Below, piece after piece: positions 52,497 through 60,727 of a DNA stretch of 64,000 bases. A program made the translations under genes and the position numbers. The stretch covers positions 113,917 to 177,916 of the forward strand of contig NZ_SLZN01000006.1 of assembly GCF_004346035.1 (NCBI RefSeq), in the 5' to 3' direction. Each line of letters starts with the position of its first letter. Positions within the stretch are counted from its first letter, which is position 1. The notes beneath the pieces are model-generated. The model was not told the DNA's origin. It ran no database searches and saw only the letters and a program-made list of their open reading frames with translations. The DNA is from Acidomonas methanolica (GTDB lineage Bacteria; Pseudomonadota; Alphaproteobacteria; Acetobacterales; Acetobacteraceae).

Positions 52497-53066
52497 ATGA
52501 TGAACCTATTGGACGAATTCATCCCGCGCTTCGATTTCAGCGAGCGACACAGTGTCGATATCTCCGCCCCGGCCAGTCGCATCATGAACGCGGTGGCTGC
52601 ATGGCGGAATCAGGACGATCCGCTGGTTCGTGCCGCCATCTGCCTGCGCGAAATGCCCGCCCGGCTGTTAGGCCATGCGCGGCAACGGCATCTGGACCTC
52701 ACCGACTTCACGGTGCTGGAACGGCGGGGCGATGCCGCCCTGGTCTATGGCCTCATCGGCGCGTTCTGGCGGACGGATTACGGATTGTGCGACATTCCTA
52801 CGACCGGCGCTTTTCTCATCCCTCGCCAAGATGACGTCTGCAAGCTCGCTCTGGGCTTCTCCATCCAGCGGGGACCACACGGCACCCAGCGGCTGGTGAC
52901 GGAAACCCGCGTGTTTTGCGTCACGGACCGGGCCAGGCGTCGCTTCGCCCCCTATTGGTATCTGATCCGCCCGGTCAGCGGCCTGATCCGCCGTCGCATG
53001 CTCACGGCTATCCGGGAACAGTCGGAGTCTCCGCCCTCTCACCACCCGCGCCCAGCATTGCCATGA
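52497..53066 (+). CDS. Hypothetical protein divergent from the LysR gene
   Basis: A 189-residue soluble protein without signal peptide. FDFSERHSVDISAPASRIMN, LTDFTVLERRGDAALVYGLI and RFAPYWYLIRPVSGLIRRRM suggest an SRPBCC-like (START) fold, a guess from the strand pattern and the terminal helix only. It is the likely target of the divergent LysR. Its stop overlaps the ATG of a glutathione S-transferase remnant, as if both were once one operon. Confidence 0.6.
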   Translation: MMNLLDEFIPRFDFSERHSVDISAPASRIMNAVAAWRNQDDPLVRAAICLREMPARLLGHARQRHLDLTDFTVLERRGDAALVYGLIGAFWRTDYGLCDIPTTGAFLIPRQDDVCKLALGFSIQRGPHGTQRLVTETRVFCVTDRARRRFAPYWYLIRPVSGLIRRRMLTAIREQSESPPSHHPRPALP

Positions 53067-53245
53067 AGCTTTATGATTGTCCGACCGCTCCTAATGTCGC
53101 GCGTGTATGCGCCTGCGTTCTGTGCCTTTAATCCAGCCTGCACCGTTCCCGTTCTGGAACTGAACGACCTCGCCGCGATCTGCGAGGCGGCCGTTATCTG
53201 GAGGAACTTCATCTTGATCCCAGTCTGACAGACGCGAAGAGAATA
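53063..53245 (+). pseudogene. Glutathione S-transferase N-terminal remnant
   Basis: ATG 53063 opens MKLYDCPTAPNVARV, the start of a GST thioredoxin-like domain, and stops within 23 codons. In another frame about 53129-53200 reads NPACTVPVLELNDLAAICEA, the GST cis-Pro region (compare the usual VPVLELDDGTxxSES), and a third frame continues EELHLDPSL. Two or more frameshifts and deletions have destroyed the gene. Confidence 0.7.
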
Positions 53246-53310
53246 CGGTGCGGCATCATCGGTATGTGGAACTAGTGTACGGAGATTAAAGAGCAAAATA
53301 ACTCGGAGAT

Positions 53311-54729
53311 TCATAGAGTACTAGAAATGCTGTCAGCTATAATTCCTAGAAGTCTTGCTGTATCTGCATTTTCTTTTGACAACCTTTTAGATAGCTCTCG
53401 GATCAAATCTGCATCCAATTCTTTAGGTTTTATCTCCTGCGCGGAATTTGTTTCCCCAATAACATTTCCCTCTAGTGCCATTGCAAGTAATTTTTCTACA
53501 CGCTTGGCAGCCTCGAGCGAAGTATCGCGTTGGACATGGGCGTAAATGGCGGTCGATTTGAGGTTGGCGTGTCCTAAAAGAGCACCGGTCAGGGCCAATG
53601 CTTCGCCGCTTGACGTCGCAGTAGAGCCAAGAGTGTGCCGAAGGGTGTGAGGCGTTACGCCCGGTAGATCGGCAAGTTTGATAACTTCCGACCAGATATT
53701 GCGCGTGCCTTGGTAATGTCCTTCCTCGCCTCTCTCCGCCGGAAAAAGATAGCCTTTCTTGCGGTCCTTCAGGAGATTCTCGAGCATTGCTCTCGCCGTG
53801 GGGCCGATGGGGCGAATCGATCTCCCAGTCTTGCTATCCTCGAACTCGAAGAGGTTATCCTCTAGATTGACTTCCTCAACCTTGAGCGCCGCAATTTCGT
53901 TTCGACGACATCCGGTAAGCGCCCAAAGCCGGGCGATTGCGACCCCTTTAGGATTTGCCCCTCGTGTCTCGACCTTGTTGAACGCGTCGCCTAGTCGGGC
54001 TACTTCCTCCAACGTCAAAAAGCGCATGCGACGATTATCCGTCTTTCTGACGGAAGCCCCTTCGACGGGATTTTGGGCGATAAAGCCGTGCCGCCTGCCG
54101 AAACTGAATACGGCCGAAAGATCACGAACGACCTTCCGTGCTGCGCCCTCACCGCCCCGAACGATAAGACGTTTGCGCGGCCCAATCTTTATGTCTTTCG
54201 CGGTCTTGCCAGTTGTTACGTCGGCCACAAATCGCTCGACATCGCCCGAAGTGATCTCGCTCGCACGACGTCCCCCTAGAAGTGGTTCAACATGGTGACG
54301 AAGCCGTGACATGGTGTATTGCTTGGTGAGAGGTTTCATGGGCTTGCCCTTATGAATACCCCTTTGCACGATGCATCCATGCTCCTCGTAGAAGTCGAGT
54401 AAGTCCCGAATCGTTTTTTCGCGCCGCTTCTCCTGCACGTCACCCGCTGGGTCTTCGCCGTGTGCGACCGCGCCCAGCAGGCCCCTAGCCTTCCTTCTCG
54501 CCTGTTCGACGGTAAGTGCTCCGAATCGTCCAAGCGCCAGGAATCGCCTTGGTGCCGATCGGCCACCGCCCTCAATGCGATAGCGTATGATGAAAGTTTT
54601 CGTGCCGCTTTTCTCGATGCGTAGTCCAAAGCCAGCGAGATCGAGATCCCACAAGTCATATCGACTATCTCGGACCTCGGCCTTGTCGACGACGGGCTTG
54701 GTCAAACGTACGCTGGACGATCGTTTCAT
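53311..54729 (-). CDS. int: Tyrosine integrase of the ICE
   Basis: A 472-residue site-specific recombinase from ATG 54729 (the frame extends to 54846). The N-terminal arm-binding domain starts LTKPVVDKAEVRDSRYDLWD, a DUF4102-like P4-integrase pattern; the core-binding domain spans about 105-215. Catalytic residues are visible: Arg275 in LTGCRRNEI, His361-x-x-Arg364 in HTLRHTLG, His387 in LLGHANLKS and Tyr396 in AIYAHV. The gene lies at the right end of the element next to the tRNA-Gly remnant and reads inwards. Together with the RdfS-like protein it should integrate and excise the ICE. Confidence 0.92.
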   Translation of the reverse strand: MKRSSSVRLTKPVVDKAEVRDSRYDLWDLDLAGFGLRIEKSGTKTFIIRYRIEGGGRSAPRRFLALGRFGALTVEQARRKARGLLGAVAHGEDPAGDVQEKRREKTIRDLLDFYEEHGCIVQRGIHKGKPMKPLTKQYTMSRLRHHVEPLLGGRRASEITSGDVERFVADVTTGKTAKDIKIGPRKRLIVRGGEGAARKVVRDLSAVFSFGRRHGFIAQNPVEGASVRKTDNRRMRFLTLEEVARLGDAFNKVETRGANPKGVAIARLWALTGCRRNEIAALKVEEVNLEDNLFEFEDSKTGRSIRPIGPTARAMLENLLKDRKKGYLFPAERGEEGHYQGTRNIWSEVIKLADLPGVTPHTLRHTLGSTATSSGEALALTGALLGHANLKSTAIYAHVQRDTSLEAAKRVEKLLAMALEGNVIGETNSAQEIKPKELDADLIRELSKRLSKENADTARLLGIIADSISSTL

Positions 54730-54917
54730 CGCACGCCTCGTATTGAGTTCTCGGGTGGACACCACCATAAAATGGTGTCCACATGGTGTCCACCGTAGAG
54801 AGAAACTCTGGCAAATTGGAGCGAACGCCTTACAAAGCGCCGCCAAATAATACTCTGTTATAAAACGATATTATCGTATGGAAGCGAAAGGTAGAGTGTG
54901 GGATGGTAGAGTATATG

Positions 54918-54967
54918 CAACCTTGCCAAGGTTGGGGTCGAGGGTTCGAATCCCTTCGCCCGCTCCA
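54918..54967 (+). other. attR: 3' half of tRNA-Gly(GCC)
   Basis: From the anticodon arm (CAACC, loop TTGCCAA with anticodon GCC at 54925-54927, GGTTG) through the variable loop, T arm (GAGGG-TTCGAAT-CCCTT) and acceptor strand CGCCCGC-T-CCA, all is intact. The D arm and 5' acceptor strand are not: the preceding bases cannot pair with CGCCCGC. This is what remains when an ICE recombines at the anticodon stem-loop, with the intact tRNA left at the other end. Confidence 0.8.
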
Positions 54968-55000
54968 GATTTTCCCAATGAAATCAGTGCGATAAAGACA

Positions 55001-55019
55001 GCCCTTCGGGGCCGTTTTT
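55001..55019 (+). terminator. Short UUCG hairpin terminator of the tRNA locus
   Basis: GCCC-TTCG-GGGC (55001-55012) followed by CGTTTTT. A tetraloop hairpin with T-run 33 bp after the tRNA end; it is probably the original terminator of the tRNA-Gly gene, placing chromosome-side DNA right of 54967. Confidence 0.55.
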
Positions 55020-55058
55020 GTTTAGAGGGCTGGGGCTCTGTGCCGCTCTGAGCAGAAT

Positions 55059-56819
55059 CTATGCACTTGAGCGAAAGTCGGCCGACGCGACCTTCTGCAC
55101 TGATCGCGTGGCCGCTGCTTGCGATTCGGCGCTCGAAGCTCGCAAAGCAAGTCCAAATCCTGCCCCCGCAATACCCGATACCGACAACCCCGAAGCCCTG
55201 GCTCCGGGAGTGTTCGTGTTTCTGGCTCCCTGGTCGCGTGACGCGGCGAAATCCAGCAGGTTTCCGAGTTCGCCATGGAGCGTGGCGTGCATCTCGCCCC
55301 GGCCCTTGCCGGGATGAAGCACGATCTTCTCGATCAGGGCGCGGATGGCCTCGGAGGCTTCCTGCCGGTCCTCGGGGTGGTTCAGCGTCTCGGCCAGCCG
55401 CTCGACCTTGTGCTTGAAGATACCCGCGACATTGGGATGGATATCCGGCACGTCCTGCGGCTGAGCGGCGAGCAGGGCGACCAGTTCATCCTCGCGGGCT
55501 TCCATCTCCCGCATGCGCTCGACCATGCCGCGCGTGTAGCCGCCATCCTCGATGACCTGGAGCATCTGTTTCAGCCCCTTGCGCAGCCTGGTCAGTTCAG
55601 TTTGCCAGGCCGCCGTGCTGGCGCGGCGCTCGTGATTGGCGCGGTTCGTTTCCTCGACATAGGCGCGCATGGCCTCTGCTGCCGCTTCGGGCGTCATCAG
55701 CCGGTCCTTGAGACCCAACAGCACCCGGTCTTCCAGTTCCGGACGGCGGATCGTGGTCTTGTTGGTGCAGGAACGGTTGTCCATGTGGGTGGAGCAGGCG
55801 AAGCGGTCGCCGCCCCGTATCGAGCACGGACCGTCGCATACCCCACAGAACACCAACCCCGACAGGAGTGACTTCGGGCGGCGCTGGCCGTTCAGCTTGT
55901 TGATCGATGCCCGGATACCGGCGCTGATGTTCACGCTCTTTTCCGCGATCTGTGCCTGGCGGTCGCGCACCGCCTGCCAGAGATCGTCGTCCATGATCCG
56001 CAACTCTGGAACGTCGGTGATGATCCATTCCGATTGGGGATTCAGCCGCGAGACGCGCTTACCAGTTTGTGGGTCTTTCAGGTAGCGGAGCCGGTTCCAG
56101 ACCAGGCGTCCGACGTAAAGCTCGTTGTTCACAATACCGGTGCCACGCAGGGCGTTGCCGCGCAGGGTAGTATTGTTCCACTTGCCGCCCGTAGGGCTGG
56201 GGATGCCTTCGTCGTTCAGGCGGCTGGCGATGGCAAGCGCGCTTCGGCCGGACGCGAATTCATGGAAGATGCGGCGGACGATCTCGGCCTGAACGGGATT
56301 GATCTCGCGATCACCCCGGATCAGTTCGCCCCGCGGGTCCATCTGATGCACGACGCGATAGCCGTAGCACAGGCCGCCGCCGGATTTGCCCGCCTCAACC
56401 CGGCCCCGCAGGCCACGATGGGTCTTCATCGCCAGATCCTTGAGGAACAGAGCGTTCATCGTCCCTTTGAGGCCGACGTGCAGTTCGGAGATTTCGCCTT
56501 CCGCTAGAGTGACGATCTGCACCCCTGCGAATTGCAGCCGCTTGAACAGGGTGGCCACGTCAGCCTGATCTCGGGAGACCCGGTCCAGCGCTTCGGCCAG
56601 CACGACATCGAACTGCCCGGCCTGCGCGTCACGCAGCAGGGTCTGGATGCCGGGGCGCAGGATCATGCTGGCCCCAGAGATCGCCGCGTCGCGGTAATAC
56701 TCCACGACCTGCCAGCCCTCGCGCGCGGCGCGCTCCTCGCAGAGCCGGAACTGGTCCTCGATCGAGGCTGCTCGCTGGTTGTCCGAGGAATAGCGGGCAT
56801 AGAGCGCGACACGGGTCAT
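55059..56819 (-). CDS. Large serine recombinase
   Basis: A 586-residue recombinase. The N-terminal resolvase domain has VALYARYSSDNQ with catalytic Ser11 and ALDRVSRDQADVATLFKRL; the recombinase domain includes NNELYVGRLVWNRLRYL; a zinc-ribbon FCGVCDGPC...CSTHMDNRSC and a coiled-coil follow. Such enzymes integrate phages and ICE-like elements or excise transposons. The gene ends 92 bp from the tRNA remnant and therefore belongs to the neighbouring DNA or to a second element, not to the ICE. The last 70 residues are low-complexity. Confidence 0.9.
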   Translation of the reverse strand: MTRVALYARYSSDNQRAASIEDQFRLCEERAAREGWQVVEYYRDAAISGASMILRPGIQTLLRDAQAGQFDVVLAEALDRVSRDQADVATLFKRLQFAGVQIVTLAEGEISELHVGLKGTMNALFLKDLAMKTHRGLRGRVEAGKSGGGLCYGYRVVHQMDPRGELIRGDREINPVQAEIVRRIFHEFASGRSALAIASRLNDEGIPSPTGGKWNNTTLRGNALRGTGIVNNELYVGRLVWNRLRYLKDPQTGKRVSRLNPQSEWIITDVPELRIMDDDLWQAVRDRQAQIAEKSVNISAGIRASINKLNGQRRPKSLLSGLVFCGVCDGPCSIRGGDRFACSTHMDNRSCTNKTTIRRPELEDRVLLGLKDRLMTPEAAAEAMRAYVEETNRANHERRASTAAWQTELTRLRKGLKQMLQVIEDGGYTRGMVERMREMEAREDELVALLAAQPQDVPDIHPNVAGIFKHKVERLAETLNHPEDRQEASEAIRALIEKIVLHPGKGRGEMHATLHGELGNLLDFAASRDQGARNTNTPGARASGLSVSGIAGAGFGLALRASSAESQAAATRSVQKVASADFRSSA

Positions 56820-56851
56820 GGCGAAACTCCTGGCAAGTGATTGCGTACGGT

Positions 56852-57196
56852 TTACCTTTTGCGACGTTTACTGCTGGATGGGCTTGTCCGATCGGCTGGC
56901 GTCTCCGGGACGCGCCCGGTTGCCGCCGTGTAGATTTCATTATCGTCGCGACGTCCCACCGCGATGACGAAGATGACGATCCGCTGTTCCACGACCTGAT
57001 AGACGAGGCGATAGCCGTCCTGGCGCAGCTTGATCTTGTAGAATCCGGCGAGATCGCCGTGCAGTTCATTGCCGGGAGAGTGCGGGTTCAGAACCAGTTT
57101 TTCGAGCTTTTTCTCGAATTTCCTGCGAATACTGCCGTCCAGCCCGTCCCATTCCCGAAGTGCGCGATCATCAAATTCGATCGCGTATTCAGTCAT
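56852..57196 (-). CDS. relE: RelE-family toxin
   Basis: A 114-residue toxin. YAIEFDDRALREWDGLDGSI and GNELHGDLAGFYKIKLRQDG, then YRLVYQVVEQRIVIFVIAVG, match RelE, with the basic and aromatic residues of its mRNA-cleaving site. The C-terminal 30 residues are a basic, probably disordered extension. It overlaps relB by 8 bp (57189-57196), antitoxin first, the classical relBE order. Confidence 0.9.
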   Translation of the reverse strand: MTEYAIEFDDRALREWDGLDGSIRRKFEKKLEKLVLNPHSPGNELHGDLAGFYKIKLRQDGYRLVYQVVEQRIVIFVIAVGRRDDNEIYTAATGRVPETPADRTSPSSSKRRKR

Positions 57197-57452
57197 CGGG
57201 ATGGCGGGCCTTGAGTTCCGCCAGCGTCATGCGATGACGCGGCGCGGGATCGGCGAGGCGTTCGCGGACGATCTCGATCAGCCTTGCATCCTCGTCGGTC
57301 ACAAGGCGGCGCTTGACCGGCGGCTGGCCGGTCTCGGCGATATAGGCCAGGGTATCGCGCAGCACGTCGGACAGGGACAGGCCGTGCGCAGAGAGTTTTG
57401 CGACGGCAGCGGATTTGAGGGCGTCATCGACGCGGAACGTCACGGCGGACAT
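57189..57452 (-). CDS. relB: RelB/DinJ-family antitoxin
   Basis: An 87-residue antitoxin from ATG 57452; the longer frame to 57563 crosses the operator and is rejected. SAVTFRVDDALKSAAVAKLS is the ribbon-helix-helix that binds the operator, LSLSDVLRDTLAYIAETGQ the second helix; the acidic C-terminal part wraps the toxin. A perfect palindrome (57474-57492) lies 21 bp upstream of the start. Confidence 0.88.
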   Translation of the reverse strand: MSAVTFRVDDALKSAAVAKLSAHGLSLSDVLRDTLAYIAETGQPPVKRRLVTDEDARLIEIVRERLADPAPRHRMTLAELKARHPDD

Positions 57453-57473
57453 TTTAGTCTCCCTTTCTGAAGG

Positions 57474-57492
57474 ACAAATGTAATACATTTGT
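57474..57492. promoter_or_regulatory. relBE operator palindrome
   Basis: ACAAATGTA-A-TACATTTGT, a perfect 9+1+9 inverted repeat 21 bp before relB, placed over the expected promoter; a natural site for RelB dimers. Confidence 0.7.
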
Positions 57493-57559
57493 ACAAACGA
57501 GGGAAGAAAAAACGGGTGATCCCGGCGTGCCGGACATAGTGCCCTGGACGGGACAAGCG

Positions 57560-57808
57560 TCACTCATCCGGTTCCTCTCGACTTGCTGTCCTTCGGTCTG
57601 ACGGATCATTGTCGTTGGCAGTGTCAATCTGAGTCAGCCGCCGTTCGAATTCCTCGCGGGCGATCTGGCGTCCCAGCATCCTGGCGAGGATGAACACCAG
57701 TTCGTCCATCCGCGCTTTCATCGCCGGATCGGACACGGTTCCCGGTGGATTATTATCGTTGGCCGGCGCGATCGGCCCGGCCTTCGTCCTGCGGTCCTTG
57801 TCCGTCAT
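57560..57808 (-). CDS. Small hypothetical protein of the recombinase/TA cluster
   Basis: An 82-residue protein from ATG 57808 (a further in-frame ATG lies at 57844). It has a disordered PANDNNPPG start, a helix MDELVFILARMLGRQIAREE and a second ANDN motif near the end. The helix with its conserved basic face appears in small proteins beside recombinases in other alphaproteobacteria, but no function is known. Not in the relBE operon proper; 107 bp lie between. Confidence 0.5.
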   Translation of the reverse strand: MTDKDRRTKAGPIAPANDNNPPGTVSDPAMKARMDELVFILARMLGRQIAREEFERRLTQIDTANDNDPSDRRTASREEPDE

Positions 57809-58329
57809 CGTCCTGCCCTTTCCGTCTGGAGAGAACCAGATCATGGGGCATAAAAAACGAATACCTCAAGGTGAGCACATTGTACTTTGGAGGTGAGACA
57901 ATAGTACTGGTGTCGGCAATTGTCGACGTGTGCGTACTCTGGCGTATCCGGGCGTAATCCGGCGGACGACAAAAGGAGAACGTTCGGTGATATGATGAAT
58001 CACTATTAATTATTCTGATGATTTTGTGAATGCGATGAGCGTCGGAGGCATTGAATGCTCGGCCGAGCGCAGCATAATCCATGGCGTCCTGCGACATCCT
58101 GGGTTGCCATCGGGCCGGATCGTCACTGGGAAGGCAAACTCTTGGTTTTCCTTCCCCCCAAACGCCGCCTGTTGACCAGGTAAGCCGAGCGCCGTGCTGG
58201 GCGTGGCCCAACTTGCATGCGATGCGGTCGCTCGCGTTGGTAGATGTTCCTCTCCGTTACGCGAGGCTCTTCATTCCGGAAAGCATGCAAGAGTTCAACG
58301 GGTCTTCGCGGCATTACAGACGGCAGAGT
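57809..58329. other. Gap with a 22-bp-phased direct repeat
   Basis: No gene is supported. GGTGAGCACATTGTACT (57870-57886) and GGTGAGACAATAGTACT (57892-57908) are related 17-mers 22 bp apart, which could bind a protein on one DNA face. The remainder shows short AT-rich stretches near 58000-58025 and otherwise nothing recognisable. Confidence 0.45.
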
Positions 58330-58644
58330 TCACCAGCGCCGCCACCAGCCTCTTCGCCAGATGTAGCCGCGCGGAGTCCAGAACCAGCGGCCCGGCTCCC
58401 AGACATAGCCTCGGCGTGGCAGGGGCACCATTTCGTAGGGGGGCACCGGTGGTGGGGGGCGAATGATCGTGACGGGAGGTGGTGCAATCACGACAGGCGG
58501 AGGTGGCGGCGCGACCACGACTGGTGGCGGAACGACAACTGGTGGTCCAGCATAAATCCACGGCCTGGCCTCCGCCGGAGCCGCACTCAGCATGGTCGCG
58601 GCGAAAGCCACGGCCAGCAACCTCCATCTAACGCTATCAGGCAT
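58330..58644 (-). CDS. Proline-rich exported protein with a WxPGxWxW-type end
   Basis: A 104-residue protein with a signal peptide (LLAVAFAATMLSAAPAEA), a Pro/Val-rich linker with repeated PPP blocks (about residues 33-68), and a C-terminal YVWEPGRWFWTPRGYIWRRG, the Trp/Gly repeat seen in small envelope proteins of Proteobacteria. Probably outer-membrane- or cell-wall-associated; function unknown. Confidence 0.6.
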   Translation of the reverse strand: MPDSVRWRLLAVAFAATMLSAAPAEARPWIYAGPPVVVPPPVVVAPPPPPVVIAPPPVTIIRPPPPVPPYEMVPLPRRGYVWEPGRWFWTPRGYIWRRGWWRRW

Positions 58645-58902
58645 TGTTCTGGTCCACTCTGAACACGCGATGATGCTTTATAGCATGATGCTCGTGAAAT
58701 GGGCATCGGTCCGTCTCACTCGCGAAGACGCGCAGGCAATGAAGACGCGAACGATAGAGGACGCCCAAACCTGCCCTTCTGCATTTTTGATGCCTCTTGA
58801 CACCATGCATGGAGTTCCCAGATTGAATTTGCCGACCGCCGAAGGGGTCGGCAGACAGAACTATCAGTTTTGATCTTGTGTCCATGTTGCTCAAAGGAGG
58901 AT

Positions 58903-59391
58903 ATGGCTATGAGAGCCACCGTTGATTTTGCTCCCCTGTTCCGTTCGAGCGTGGGCTTTGACAGAATGCTCAATGCCCTTGATCTCGCCGGTCGAATTCC
59001 GACGGCCGATAACTGGCCACCTTACGATATCATCAAGACCGGTGAGGATGATTACCGCATCGACATGGCGGTTGCCGGACTTGCCGAGAACGACCTAGCG
59101 ATCACCCAGGAGCGCAATACTCTTGTCGTGACAGGACGAAAGGCACCGGAGCCGCAAAGCGCCGCCGAATATCTCCATCGGGGTATTGCGGGCAGAGAAT
59201 TCGAACGCCGCTTCGATCTGGCCGAGCATATGAAAGTCACCGATGCGCACTTCGAGAACGGGCTTCTGTCCATTACCCTGAAACGTGAGATACCCGAAGC
59301 GATGAAGCCGCGTCGTATCGCGATTACGTCCTCTACGACACGCGCGGAGGAAGCCGTGCCCCAGATCGAGGCGCAGAAAGAGGCAGCCTGA
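58903..59391 (+). CDS. Hsp20 small heat-shock chaperone (IbpA-like)
   Basis: A 162-residue alpha-crystallin protein from ATG 58903 with an ideal ribosome binding site (AAAGGAGG). PLFRSSVGFDRMLNALDLAG is the IbpA-type start; the crystallin domain runs from PPYDIIKTGEDDYRIDMAVA to HFENGLLSITLKREIPE, and the C-terminus holds the RRIAI motif (IxI-like anchor). It would hold unfolded proteins during heat or metal stress. A strong hairpin follows its stop. Confidence 0.9.
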   Translation: MAMRATVDFAPLFRSSVGFDRMLNALDLAGRIPTADNWPPYDIIKTGEDDYRIDMAVAGLAENDLAITQERNTLVVTGRKAPEPQSAAEYLHRGIAGREFERRFDLAEHMKVTDAHFENGLLSITLKREIPEAMKPRRIAITSSTTRAEEAVPQIEAQKEAA

Positions 59392-59404
59392 TGGCGTGAC
59401 GAAA

Positions 59405-59438
59405 CCTCTCCCCCGGCCATTCCTCCGGCCGGGGAGAG
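59405..59438 (+). terminator. Hairpin after hsp20
   Basis: CTCTCCCC(C)GGCC at 59406-59418 pairs with GGCCGGGGAGAG (59427-59438) around an 8-nt loop. Very stable; no long T-run, so it may be a terminator or a processing structure between hsp20 and the next gene. Confidence 0.55.
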
Positions 59439-59450
59439 TCTCGAAAGGTC

Positions 59451-59807
59451 ATGAGCATGAAGAGGATGAAAATATTTCTGTCGTGCGCTGCTCTGGGCTT
59501 GTCTCTACTGAGCCAGTCGGACGCACATGCTGCTGATCTTGCCCAGGCGGCTGCAACATCGTTCGATGCGAGGGCGACTGAGGGAACGTCCACAATCCCC
59601 AAAACCGGGGCTCGCACTCATTACGAAGACGGCACAGGTGATATGCTGGTCGACAGCTTGAACTCAAGCCAGTTGGATCAGAACTACAAGGGGCCGGTCT
59701 ATTATCCCGGACAACCCATTCCGCCGTTCCGGCCCATCGACACAGATCATCTGGCACAGTCAGGGCCAGAGACGGCGAAGAAGACGTCCTCATCGCACGG
59801 GACGTAG
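59451..59807 (+). CDS. Exported hypothetical protein
   Basis: A 118-residue protein; starts at ATG 59451 or, with better ribosome-binding spacing, ATG 59457. The signal peptide is KIFLSCAALGLSLLSQSDAH (cleaved at AHAAD), followed by a hydrophilic domain with YEDGTGDMLVDSLNSSQLDQ and YYPGQPIPPFRP. No cysteines, no known domain. A terminator hairpin follows at 59818-59846. Confidence 0.6.
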   Translation: MSMKRMKIFLSCAALGLSLLSQSDAHAADLAQAAATSFDARATEGTSTIPKTGARTHYEDGTGDMLVDSLNSSQLDQNYKGPVYYPGQPIPPFRPIDTDHLAQSGPETAKKTSSSHGT

Positions 59808-59817
59808 TGGGGATTGA

Positions 59818-59846
59818 GTAAAGGCGGCGTTATAGACCGCCTTTAC
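59818..59846. terminator. Bidirectional terminator hairpin
   Basis: GTAAAGGCGG and CCGCCTTTAC are perfect 10-bp arms around CGTTATAGA, between the + strand exported protein and the minus-strand PsiE gene; with A and T flanks it can serve both. Confidence 0.65.
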
Positions 59847-59876
59847 CTCGATTCTTCAGGATGAAGACCATTCAGG

Positions 59877-60413
59877 CTAACAGCGGGCCGCAGGATTATC
59901 TTCGAGATGCGCCTGTTCCCTGGCATCGCGCGCTACACGTGCATCCTGCTCACGAACCAGCCAGTAGACGATGCCCAGAGCCAGAACAGCCGCCGAGAGA
60001 GCGAACAGTTCCATGGCAGTCACATCACGCAGATCCAGCAGGATGAATTTGCGGGCAATCGCCAGGAGGGCAATCAGGACGATGGTCCGCACCCGGATGA
60101 CGTTCTCATGCTGGGCAAGAACGACCAGCAGGGAGTGTTTGAACTCAAGAGCGATGATAACAGTAAAGATCGCGCCAAAAATCGCCTGGAAGATCGTCTG
60201 GTTGATAGGATCGATTCCGACATCGACGACCAGATGCCATACCGCGCCGATCAGATGAATCGTCGCTATGACGGTTACGAGCATGATGAGCGCAATCAGG
60301 GTCAGAATGATCGCCTGTTCAAAACGCTCGTAGAATGTCAGGCCTCTGAACAGCTTGATGAGGCGGGACCAGTCCCTGCTCTGCCAGGAACGTTTCATGG
60401 AGAGGTCTTCCAT
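59877..60413 (-). CDS. PsiE-family membrane protein
   Basis: About 178 residues from ATG 60413 (GGGAA upstream); GTG 60452 or ATG 60398 are alternatives. Four membrane segments: AIILTLIALIMLVTVIATIH, then FQAIFGAIFTVIIALEF, TIVLIALLAIARKFILLDL and FALSAAVLALGIVYWLV. RDVTAMELFALSAA and EFKHSLLVV are typical of the phosphate-starvation-inducible PsiE family. Biochemical role unknown. Convergent with the exported-protein gene. Confidence 0.78.
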   Translation of the reverse strand: MEDLSMKRSWQSRDWSRLIKLFRGLTFYERFEQAIILTLIALIMLVTVIATIHLIGAVWHLVVDVGIDPINQTIFQAIFGAIFTVIIALEFKHSLLVVLAQHENVIRVRTIVLIALLAIARKFILLDLRDVTAMELFALSAAVLALGIVYWLVREQDARVARDAREQAHLEDNPAARC

Positions 60414-60493
60414 AGCCGTTTTCCCATCTATGAATTGAGTTATAGTTCCCACGTCCTGGGTCTGATTTTTCTTTCCGTGATGGAGAATACCCC

Positions 60494-60682
60494 ATGCAGT
60501 ATACGTTACAGATCATGGGCGCTCACCGCCCGTTCGAACCGCCTCCGCTTCCTTCTCCGGAGAAGGAACAGCGCCCGCGTCCGGCGCCTGACGAAGAAGA
60601 GCCACCAATTGATCCGGACAAGGAAGGACTGGTCGAACCGCTCGATCCCTCGGATGTGGATGCGGATCCCCATGCGGATTGA
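60494..60682 (+). CDS. Small Pro/acid-rich hypothetical protein
   Basis: A 62-residue frame with GGAGA 8 nt before the ATG. After MQYTLQIMGAHRPFEPPPLP the sequence is dominated by Pro, Glu and Asp and must be disordered. A perfect hairpin follows 8 bp after the stop, which supports a real transcript. Function unknown. Confidence 0.5.
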   Translation: MQYTLQIMGAHRPFEPPPLPSPEKEQRPRPAPDEEEPPIDPDKEGLVEPLDPSDVDADPHAD

Positions 60683-60690
60683 ATCAGTCT

Positions 60691-60715
60691 CCGGAAGGGC
60701 TCGTGGCCCTTCCGG
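60691..60715. terminator. Terminator hairpin
   Basis: CCGGAAGGGC (60691-60700), loop TCGTG, GCCCTTCCGG (60706-60715): perfect 10-bp arms between convergent genes ending at 60682 (+) and 60728 (-). Confidence 0.6.
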
Positions 60716-60727
60716 CGCACATCCGGG

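Larger units (their letters stand above)
1..54967. mobile_element. Metal-resistance ICE (right part; left end outside window)
   Basis: The order rep/par, traF, relaxase, cargo, traG, trbBCDEJLFGI, LysR, tyrosine integrase is the backbone of Tn4371-like and related alphaproteobacterial ICEs. The right end is set by the integrase (53311-54729) followed by a tRNA-Gly(GCC) 3' half at 54918-54967. No matching tRNA copy is visible near position 1, so the left attachment site lies upstream of the window. The cargo between relaxase and traG (about 12.0-38.2 kb) is arsenic, copper and divalent-metal resistance. ICE identity is inferred from gene content; excision has not been shown. Confidence 0.88.

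Noticed and set aside
54880..54967. An intact tRNA-Gly gene
   Set aside because: The 3' half is perfect, but the bases before 54918 cannot form the D arm or pair with the acceptor strand.
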